Notes under the pieces: generated by a model
The model's input: the letters and a program-made list of their open reading frames with translations, nothing else
Databases searched by the model: none
What the model was told of the DNA's origin: nothing
Shown here: one piece after another, positions 55,691-64,000 of the stretch
Layout: each line of letters starts with the position of its first letter
Position numbering within the stretch: the first letter of the stretch is position 1
Position numbers and translations under genes: made by a program
NCBI GenBank assembly: GCA_029168955.1
Contig: JAPDOI010001341.1
Location: 128,733 to 192,732, forward strand
Reading direction: 5' to 3'
DNA length: 64,000 nt
DNA from: Aplectana chamaeleonis
Taxonomy: Eukaryota > Nematoda > Chromadorea > Rhabditida > Cosmocercidae

Positions 55691-56611
55691 AGTCAAGCGT
55701 TATTGTACCATCATACTGACAGCCCGCACACCAACATGCGACCCGGCCATTTCTCCGAGCACCACTTTGAGCCATCAGTGGTTGGACGGAGCCCCCAGCG
55801 GCTGCGCGGGGTCAAGTACCGCAAACTTGGGTGATTGAACCAATCGCTCCACCGACATCTGAGTCCTGACTCAAGAGTGAGTCGCGTGCAATCTTTAGGA
55901 AATTTCTTTCGAGCTGAAAGTTTGTACTTCTTGCACTTCTTATTTGTTGGGGCACGTGTCATAACTTGAGACAGAATAGGAGCAAGTGCTCTTCTAGCAG
56001 CACCTCCCCTTACTCGTCTCGTAACCGCCTTGTCTTCGAATTGGATGCATATACGACACACTTTGATTGCTGCGACTGTCCCAGAAAGTCTGAGACTTTG
56101 CCAAAGCTACGCGTTCCACCACATCCTACAGCTGTACAGTAATCGATCGAAAATGGACAACCGGACCTGAGATGAGAACCCCAAATAATCACTAAAGGGA
56201 CGTTTCAAGGCAGATCTATCCCAGCTTTTAGAGATCATGGAAAACCGCATTTTGCACCAAAATTCTAACCGCACAAGTGGGGCTCTGAGCCGAGCCTAGC
56301 GAAGTTTCTCGAAACCCGACAGACGGACCTTCTTTTCGAGTTTAGGACACCGGATACCTTTCGGAAAAGAAGCTAAGCCAAAATCCAAACAAATTTTTCG
56401 AAAACGCTAAAAGTTGCCTATAGCGTGTTTTTTGCACACCTATTTCGCACAGGGAAAACACGCCTTTACTTTAATAAGGAATGCTTTCGGCAGCTACAAA
56501 CGTAAATTTGAAAATGTGATTGGAAGCGCAATACCTAATATGAATTTCTTTGGAAACGGCGCTTTTGACCAGTTGTGATTCAGTAGTCAGACAAGGAAAA
56601 GGTGAACGCTG

Positions 56612-57105
56612 TTGAAGGCAGTGTCCACGATCAAATCAGTCTCCGATTTTTCACCGGAAATCAAGAGGTTCAAGCCCTGTTCAACTATAAACGTTGGAAA
56701 ATCGGCTAAGAACGAACACGAACGAGCCCTATACGCTCCAATTTGAGTGTTCCGCCCACGCAACTCCCACTCCCTCAACGACTACCGATAAAGTTGTCCA
56801 ACCCAAAATTTCAGTTCGAGAAGGTAATCGATCATCAAACGGGGTAAGTTTAGTTAATTGGAGTGGACTATTGCCAACTGAATGTGTGCTTTTTCCCTAA
56901 AATGGGTTTTCCAGTTATTTACGGACCAGAGGTGGTTGAAAGGAGTGGGCGTTGCGTGAGCGGAACACTCAAGTTTAGGGCCGTTTAGGGCTCTTCTATG
57001 CTTGTTCCAAGCCAATTTTTCAACATCGCTGGTGAGGTTGGATTCGGACTTCTCGATTTCCGGTAAAAACTCGGAGACTGATTTTTTCGTGGTCACTGCC
57101 TTTAA
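56612..57105. mobile_element. TTAA-type fold-back element T18
   Basis: Left TTGAAGGCAGTGTCCACGAT; right TCGTGGTCACTGCCTTTAA. The arms are diverged but pair through TTGAGTGTTCCGCCCACGCA and its partner near 56945-56970. It sits 131 bases from the donor of the protease pseudogene's exon 5, inside intron 5. Confidence 0.8.
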
Positions 57106-57235
57106 CAAATGGAAATCGAAAGAGCATTTTTTTCGTAGAATGCAGAAGTTTTTTGAATTTTTTTTCAGCAGCTCTGTACCTATGCTTTCAAATGCAAAGT
57201 AATAAACTGTATTCAATAACTGTGATTTCCCTCAC

Positions 57236-57404
57236 CACTTCTTCTTGTACAGCCGGCATCGCTCAGGTAGTCGTCACTCAGTGGCGCCCCAAAAGATGGT
57301 AAACAAATCGGCGAAGCTTCGTTTTTCGGAATATCCTCGGTCAACTCGACTATAGCAATATCAGTGTGGTCTTTCTCGCATGGATTCAAGCTTTGAACAG
57401 CAGG
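57236..57404 (-). pseudogene. Protease pseudogene exon 5 (catalytic Asp)
   Basis: Acceptor TAATTAAG, donor GTGAGGG, 169 bases, phase 0 in and 1 out. It reads PAVQSLNPCEKDHTDIAIVE with the catalytic Asp in TDIAIVEL, then IPKNEASPICLPS. Open. The downstream SDAGCTRRSG differs from AAGYG in the intact copy. Confidence 0.85.
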
Positions 57405-57948
57405 CTTAATTAGCAACACTTTCATAGTCGAACACAATCTATTCGGAAGAGATTGCATTAGAGTGTTCGTACAGGAATGCAACTGTCAGTGTATGAATAT
57501 TTTCGTTCCCCATTTTAGTGATCCATTTCTATTTTCCCGTATTTCAAACAAAAATTTTCAGTAAGTATTGGACAAGAGAAACATGTTGTATGAGATTGAA
57601 GAAATTGAAGCGAGGTGCAAACGCTTCTTATTTTCGCCTTGCTATTGATGTAACTCATTAACAGATGTCGTTACGTCAGAATCGATTACTTTTGCCATTG
57701 ATAGTGCTTCATGCTTCGAAGTGTAATTTCTTGGTGGCCAACATATGAGTAAGCACATGCATAACATTTGCCCTCACCCGGTAGGTATATTGCTCAAGAT
57801 TATTAGAACTGTTCGCACTCCCAACGTGAGTATATAATGGAACGAAATGTAGATTTTGTTCAAAGGTTGAGTATCAGGACAAAAAAAAGTTGCATTTCTG
57901 TCCGAACACCCTGATATAAATATCTTATATTAGATCGTATTCACTCAC

Positions 57949-58027
57949 ATAGCCGAGAGTGCTGTATGCTTTTGCAGTGCCGGTAGATCCAATATATGCC
58001 GTGACTTTATTCCCGAGAGCAAGAACC
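57949..58027 (-). pseudogene. Protease pseudogene exon 4, acceptor lost
   Basis: 79 bases, the same length as exon 4 of the intact gene, with donor GTGAGTGA. It reads VLALGNKVTAYIGSTGTAKA followed by YSTLGY. The two bases before it are AT instead of AG, so splicing at the conserved position would fail. Confidence 0.75.
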
Positions 58028-61000
58028 ATTTGATGAACGGTTAAAAATCGGGCTTTGTCGAACATGAAGAGTATGAATAATTTAATACTAAAGCTGACAG
58101 GATTGTTGAAAAGGATAATATTGGACAGTTCTATACTCTTACTAAGGCTCACCTTACGTTTGCCGAGGGCTTTTGAGAAACCGTGTTTCTCGATAATACA
58201 TTTTACCTATGTGTTAACTTGTGTTACCTGTTATAAAACTATTGTTATCTATTCCGTAGTATTGTAACCAAGTTTGGAACCCCTACGCTAGAAAGCTCAT
58301 AAATAAGTAGGAAAAGGTCCAAATGACTTTCACAAGGATCGTTTACTTCCGTGCCTTTTCTGATCCTAGTTATCCTCGAAGCATGCCATCATAGAGAAAT
58401 CGCTCGAGAGAGCTTGCTTTGAGAAGTTTTTTGTATTGGCGGATCTATGCCGACTTTGACATGGCGTTCAAAATACTCAGAGAAGAATTTCATCTCCCTG
58501 CTTCCAATTTCGGCATTTCAGGCCCTCTTTTCTAAGAGGGCGTTGTCTTAATATCGATATTTCCAGACATAGACGACGTAGTGTTCTCAAGAGCAACAAA
58601 TACAGCAAATCATTCTTTCATCGGACGTCTGCGTGGTTGAGCAAGCTGCCAATTGGACTTTTTGTATAAACCAAGCACTCCTCTTCTTCTATGAGAAGCT
58701 ATTATAAAGCTTGATTTCATGGAGTTGTTAGGCGTGCCTGATGTGTAACTAGCGTTCAATTTGAAGCACTTCTGTTTATGTGCTATGCCCCAGTTTGATT
58801 AGATCTTTTTTTCAACCACTAATTTCGACAGAGAAACCACTTCCAAAGTCAGGAAACTCTTGAAATTCCAGAATATCGGCTGCAGCGATTGAAACTGCTC
58901 AGTAGACTTTCGTGTTCGTGCCTACTTCGAACCCAACAGACTAGAAAGCTGAAGAATTTACAAGTCAATAAAGGGGAATGTTTTTACCATTGCCTGCTTA
59001 GAGTCCTGACTGATCGTATCCTCTCTTTCCTACGCCCACACACTTTTTGTGAAATCAGTATGCAACCGTAACACGCTTTCTTCCACATATCACTGGAGGA
59101 GAGGGAACACACCTTTGCTGGTACTAAACACAGTTTCAAAAAAAAAAACGATATGCCATTTTGCCGTGGTGGCTTGCGATTTTTTTCTCATTTTCCTAAA
59201 CAAGCACGTGAAGCTCTGGCTCTTCGAGTCCTGTTCCATTCTTTTGTTTATTGATTGTGTTGTGATTCTTCTCATTTTTGTGGCTATTTTTGTTTAGTCG
59301 GTACTTGACTGTTCTGTTCGTTGCTTGCCTATAGGACATATATGTCTATTGCGCACCATGAGTGCAAAATGAATATAAGTAGACTCTGTTTCATTCCAGT
59401 GCAGACTCCATGTTTCCGGGTATCACAGCGCTTGGAGCAGTGGCGCTTTTCAGCGAAACTGCTCCTTATTACTGAGTTCACAATTTCACCCATAGGCCCA
59501 CCGCTCCGCTGCTGGTGATGATCCCGAAATCAACAGGCTTGAGTGCTAAGGGATGTGCCAGAGACTTATAGATATCGTTTGGGTGTCTCACAGGGGAGAT
59601 ACAGTTCACCTCCGCACTTTGCCGTTCAGTCATAGCAAAGTGCACAGTTTGATTGCGAAATCTTTGCTGCGGCGCGGTTGCGAACATCCTCAGACAAGGA
59701 TGTGTGGGATCTTACCCAGGGAACGCTTTTGGCCTTCGGTGCCCGGGTGATCCCACCGCCAGGGTGATCCCTTCACATACCTGTCTGAGGATACTCGCAA
59801 CCGCGCCTTGCGGCACGATTCGCAATTAGACGCCTTTGCCGGACTGAACGGCAGTACTGAAAGTAGAAATAGCTGCGCTCAGCAGTTGGGCGCGAAATCG
59901 TTTGATCAATAGCCCCCCTCACTTCCCGCTTTCCCGCCTTTAGTTTTTCCCGTTAAGCAGCGTCACGGCGATCCCTCATCCAGTGAATGACGATATGAAA
60001 TGTTTCGATAATACTCCACCGTAATATTGTATTGTCCAATGCCAGGCAGGAACATATTTTGATAAGTTGTGGTATAGGATACAGCATTGATGATGTCCGT
60101 TTTTAAATCCTGAATGCTTCAGAGATTTACAGGAGACTTCCAAAAGTGGGCGTTTTCATAGCTTTGCGAAGAGGAAAGGGGTACACAACTGACAATTTTG
60201 AGGGTGCTCAAAAATTGTCTCGGATTGAGCATAAAAATTTTCCAACAGATTGTTTTGGTTGCTAGTTACGAGTCTGAGGGTCGTTTGGCAAGGTTTGAAA
60301 AATCCCATCTGATTTGGTCCGAAGCTTCAAAATGGGGGAAATTTTGCTGGCAAAGCCCGACTTTTGACGATTTCGAGAATGCACCGATAAAATCGCCCTA
60401 AAACTTCTACACATGGGTCACTTGGGCTGTCTATCACAAATCATGGTTTCAGATTTGGCTCAATATTCCGCTGGTGGTGTTATTTGGGACGCCGAACGTA
60501 TTTGAAATCAATTTTTCGATTTTCGAAAAATTAAGGTATGTAGAGCCGGTCAAAACGCATGGTGCCTCACTTAACCTATAATAGCCAATATTCCGGCGTA
60601 AAATAGACTCCAGAATCGCGTTCAACGCCCTAAACAACCTTAGTTAAACTGGAAATCATCAAAAGTCGCACTTTGAACCGAAAAGTTTCCTAGGTGTGCA
60701 TCTTTGTAGCAAACTTGTGGACATTCTCCAAAAATCGACAAATTGACCTAGATTTCGTGTTCAGGACTCCAGATAACTCCCAAAGCTAAGTTTTGAGCCA
60801 AATCCGAAACAATTTTTAGAGCAACCTGGCAATTGCCCGGTGGGCTTACCCCTACATCAGCCCTCAACTGAGATAATCCGCTAAACTCAGATTAGAGAGC
60901 TATAAACACGAATTTAAAAACGTCACTGAAGCATTGGTGTGGATTTCGTTGGAAACGGAAATTGTGACCAGTTCACGATCACTTGTAAACTGGGCCCTAC

Positions 61001-61493
61001 TAAGGAACGAAAACATAAGAGCGGAAGTGGTTTCACTTGCGCACTACGCCCTCAAAAAGGGTCCTCAGGCAGCGACCGAAAATAACCTCAAAGAAATGAC
61101 TGCGGGTGACTGAGTGGAAAATGATAATGATAGGGCGCACTACTCATCAACGGCAAATTATTAGGGGTAATAACAGGACGACGAAGACACAGGGACAACC
61201 GTCGATTTATAAAAAGCACTGTTGTTTATTTCTACTGCCCTTGCAACTCCTTAGAAAGTGAAAGCTCTTCGTATTCTCTCTCACACTCACGTTTGTCCGC
61301 TAAGGGGGGGCAGAAAATTTCTAGTCATTTCTCTGTGCCTACAATTTTCAGGAATTTACACCAAAACTCCCCGAGCTGTCAGACATCCAAGCTTCATTAG
61401 GGTAGAGATTGAAAGTGACATTAAATACTATTAATGGCCAGTTCTTTCGTTGAATTGCCTCTACAATTTTTTGGTGATTGTAAAGCTACTCAC
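58028..61493. other. Protease pseudogene intron 3; no gene recognised
   Basis: A 3.5 kb intron-equivalent. About 60640-60990 weakly resembles 56205-56580 in the same direction (shared GGAAACGG and TTTTGACCAGTT or TGTGACCAGTT ends), possibly a dispersed repeat. It includes the fold-back at 59610-59870. Confidence 0.35.
59610..59870. repeat. Fold-back, about 260 bp
   Basis: The left arm (GCACTTTGCCGTTCAGTCAT, ATTGCGAAATC, GCGGCGCGGTTGCGAACATC, CTCAGACAAGGATGTG) and the right arm (CACATACCTGTCTGAG, GATACTCGCAACCGCGCC, GATTCGCAAT, TGCCGGACTGAACGGCAGT) are inverted copies around a GGTGATCCCACC centre. Confidence 0.75.
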
Positions 61494-61629
61494 GGTCTCC
61501 TCCACTTATTGCAAAAGTTTATCCGATGTAGGGGATCCAGCTCTATCACACAATGACGTGCTTGTTAAAATGTGCCTTTGTGAAATCAAAGACACCACTA
61601 CAGCTTACTTCTTCCTTGTTGCCCAGGTC
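61494..61629 (-). pseudogene. Protease pseudogene exon 3 (His exon) with two 1-base insertions
   Basis: Acceptor TTTTTTAG, donor GTGAGTAG. Relative to the intact copy, the stretch from TGTAGTGGTG to CACGTCATTGTGTG is 56 instead of 54 bases: one extra base in the VLIS-equivalent stretch and one before the TARHC-equivalent. The frame hits a stop and the catalytic His is lost. Confidence 0.85.
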
Positions 61630-62122
61630 CTAAAAAAGAGATGATACAAGGAATATGCCAACTTAAGCTTTTCAGCATTTTGGTGATACGATTGGAAGCA
61701 ATATGTGGAGGTGGAGCTGAAGAGAATGGTTTGTCCAATTTTTGGGATTGGAGCGCTTTAAACCAAGTTATAGCAGGAAGACGCTTTTGTTGACGAGCTT
61801 TTCACATTTCAAGTCCGTTTTCCATTTGTTAGCAGAGGTATTTATTTGGTCGGCCCAGAAATTCATAAAGCGGTCTAAAGCAATTCACTTTTTGGAAAAA
61901 AAACCTGTGCAGTGTGGTATAAAGGACACAGGTTGAGGCGAAGATCAGAGTAGAAAGGTCGTTAGAGGAGAGTGAGTATTGTTGGAATGTCCTTAAAACA
62001 CCTTAAACGCGCTCTTTTGAAAATCTTTGACTTTCTTTTGTTAAGAAGGACGTAGAATAGAACTGGGAAGGGGAGGATATTAGAGCCTAGGGGTCAGTAT
62101 GGGGTAGAAATTTAGTTTTAAT

Positions 62123-62353
62123 ATTCATCAAGATAAAGATAAATTCTCAGCTTTTTCAATCCTTAGTGAGATGCGCTGCGCATTCGACTTGGTAACCGTA
62201 TTCATCAAGATAAAGATAAATTCTCAGCTTTTTCAATCCTTAGTGAGATGCGCTGCGCATTCGACTTGGTAGCCGTATTCATGAAGATAAAGATAAATTC
62301 TCAGCTTTTTCAATCCTTAGTGACATGCGTTGCGCATTCGACTTGGTAAGCGT
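62123..62353. repeat. Three tandem copies of a 77-base unit
   Basis: Units start at 62123, 62200 and 62277 with ATTCATCAAGATAAAGATAA; differences are few (ATGAAG in the third, GACATGCGTTGCG). 77 is not a multiple of three, so the copies are not one continuous coding repeat. Confidence 0.95.
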
Positions 62354-62697
62354 AGCTGTCTGCAACATTGGTATTCACGAAGATGCCTACATGTTTCCGG
62401 TAACGTGCCAGCGCCAGCTTACGTACCAACAACTGCGTTACTGCGTCAGCGCTCTTATCTTTCTGCCAGAAGGCCTGGTCCCAGTTTTACCGACAGCGGA
62501 GGGATAGAAGACTTAGGTTGGTCTTGAAGGAGGATCGACCACTTTACGCCGTGTGCAGGGTAAAACAACTTGCCTCCACCTGCAACAAAGCTGATCCACA
62601 AGCGTCCTGATATTAATCAGATCGAACAGATCAAAAGTATTCGTTTCAGCTGAACTTTCTGTGCACGAAACAAAAACAGCCCGCGAGTTAAAGCAGT

Positions 62698-63197
62698 GTT
62701 CACGGTGATTTCTGTCCCGAGTTTTGTTGACCTGAAGCAAGTGCGTTGACCACAAAAAGGCTTGCCCCCAAAATTACGAGGAAACGGCGAAAAACGCGCA
62801 TGAAACGCCTTATCCCAGTGACATTCGATGATATGGACTAGTTGTTTCTGGCTCGTTTGGCTAAGATGAAACATGTTTCCAGCGGTGGTGGTCTTTACCG
62901 GTGATTGTTGTCAGTCGAAAATAGAAGAGTATTTTCTGGAGAAAAAAGTATCAGTTTAGGGTTCGGAAGGAAGAACGGAGCAATAGAAAGCAGAGAGATG
63001 CAAAGGACAGGTCCACAAAAACATTTTATTGTCGTGACGAGACACTTCCTGTGAGAGTAAAGAAGCGGGGTGAAAGTAAAGGATTTCGTGTACTTCTGGT
63101 GCGTTTTTCTCAATTTCGAAGCCACTTTTAACCGGAGACAATTAATCGACAAAGCGAATAATCTCAAAACTGAAGATTTTCGTGAACACTGACTTCA
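62698..63197. mobile_element. TTAA-type element T19
   Basis: Left TTAAAGCAGTGTTCACGGTG (one G missing); right TTCGTGAACACTGACTTCA. Diverged termini. It lies in the region equivalent to intron 2 of the protease pseudogene. Confidence 0.65.
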
Positions 63198-63269
63198 AGT
63201 GGAAGACTTCAAAGGCCGAATGTTTTCCAACCAACAGATGCCTACGAAGCCGGCTTATCAAGCTTCACC

Positions 63270-63294
63270 CCCACGCACACACGCACACACACAA
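63270..63294. repeat. CA-rich microsatellite
   Basis: A short CACA/CACG tract. Confidence 0.8.
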
Positions 63295-63968
63295 TAAAAA
63301 ACTCACCCTCCATTCAATCGCTCACCTACAGGAGGCCGTATTCATAAAATGCCAACCCACCATAAATGAGCAACTGTAAGGGTGAGATGGAGGCGGAGAG
63401 CTCCGAAGATTCTAAGAACTACCCTCAACTCCTAGGTGATTAAATTTTCTTGAATGTTGGGTATTGGTTGGTTCTAATATCATTTGGAAGTCAAATCGGC
63501 GCACTCAGGTGTAGTGTCTCTCACTTGTCGTCTGTCTGCGTCTGCTGAATCTCCTCCCACATTTTCTCGCTCCCCTCTCTCACAGTCACGCCCAGTAAGG
63601 AACAGAGTAACTCTGGCTCCAAAATATAGGATATATTTCCTGCCTCTATTCTAAAGCCAGAATTTGCTTTGTCTCTTATCGTGTGCGTGTTTCTGGGGCG
63701 AAGGGAGAGCTAATGAGGGAAAGAGTGGGTGAGAAAGAGAATACATAAGCACACCCACGCTACCGAACGGAGAAAATCCTTCTAAGAAGTAGAAGATCAC
63801 ATGTTTTTACTGCACGGGGAGAATTTGATTTTTTGCTGTGTGGTGATGAAAAACACTGTTTGAATACTAAAAACTGATTCCTCTGTTGTGTCGCACGGCT
63901 TCAATAAATTCTCAGGCAAAATTAACTTCTCACGTGCTTCTGAACGTAATAAAACCCAAAAATCACCG

Positions 63969-64000
63969 GGTATTCGCCCTTCGCTAACGGTCGTTCCTCC
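63969..64000 (-). pseudogene. Protease pseudogene exon 2, partial at the window edge
   Basis: On the minus strand GGAGGAACGACCGTTAGCGA followed by AGGGCGAATACCC matches the GGTTTSPGEYP-coding segment of the intact exon 2, but with one extra G, so the frame is lost. Confidence 0.7.

Larger units (their letters stand above)
52453..64000 (-). pseudogene. Second S1 serine protease locus, decayed, spanning >11.5 kb
   Basis: Exons homologous to those of the intact gene at 18806-21502 occur in the same order on the same strand: exon 2 (63969 to the window edge), exon 3 (61629-61494), exon 4 (58027-57949), exon 5 (57404-57236), exon 6 (52885-52767) and exon 7 (52552-52453). Exons 5-7 are open, in phase and flanked by good splice sites. 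Exon 2 has one extra base, exon 3 has two extra bases that remove the catalytic His, and exon 4 lacks an AG acceptor at the matching position. The introns are expanded to several kb by TTAA-type and other elements, against a total span of 2.7 kb for the intact gene. Exon 1 lies outside the window. Either a pseudogene or, less likely, two partial loci. Confidence 0.75.

Overview
This 64 kb window is eukaryotic and repeat-rich, and it most resembles the genome of a strongylid (hookworm-like) nematode. The real genes are split into short exons with GT/AG introns. One gene has an AG acceptor directly before its ATG, as expected for spliced-leader trans-splicing. The transposon mix (mariner, a Tc1-type element, a Tc5/pogo-type DDE transposase with introns, RTE non-LTR elements, a BEL/Pao-like gag) is also typical of nematodes. 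The species call is an inference; no rRNA or species-diagnostic gene was seen.

Only one host gene looks intact. It is a secreted chymotrypsin-family serine protease on the minus strand (exons between 21502 and 18806) with a signal peptide, a His exon (TARHC), an Asp exon (SDLAILEL) and a Ser exon (GDSGGP), all in compatible phases. A paralogue on the same strand is spread over more than 11.5 kb, from 52453 to the right edge. It keeps clean Asp and Ser exons, but its His exon carries two single-base insertions, its exon 2 carries one extra base, and its exon 4 has no AG acceptor at the homologous position. I read it as a decaying pseudogene whose introns were enlarged by transposons. The last exon of either gene was not found.

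Layout. 0-1.1 kb: a large fold-back. 2-7.3 kb: a composite dispersed repeat (R1) interrupted by a 3.4 kb hAT-like element, which itself holds a TTAA-type element and a truncated non-LTR retrotransposon. 7.7-9.9 kb: a broken BEL/Pao-like gag region split by a TTAA-type element. 12-13.2 kb: two abutting TTAA elements. 14.7-15.8 kb: a Tc5/pogo-like transposase. 16.8-17.5 kb: a TTAA element holding a GC-rich element. 18.8-21.5 kb: the protease gene. 25.4-27 kb: a second R1 copy with a mariner remnant. 30-32.2 kb: a GC-rich MITE and a 1.9 kb Tc1-like palindrome with a MITE nested in one arm. 34-37.2 kb: an AAT microsatellite, a TTAA element, a fold-back and a palindromic tandem repeat. 38-41.5 kb: RTE and gypsy fragments and a TTAA element. 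43.9-50.6 kb: a dense cluster of TTAA elements plus one RTE element inserted inside another. 50.8-51.6 kb: a minisatellite. 52.4-64 kb: the protease pseudogene and the elements in its introns.

The most distinctive signal is a set of at least 17 fold-back elements whose two ends I could both locate. All begin with AAAGGC(A) or a near variant next to a TTAA-type tetranucleotide. They fall into about six groups that share the outermost bases and differ just inside. They nest in one another, abut end to end over one shared TTAA four times, and one sits in a gag-like reading frame that runs on in the same frame beyond it. No matching TTAA-specific transposase was recognised in the window.
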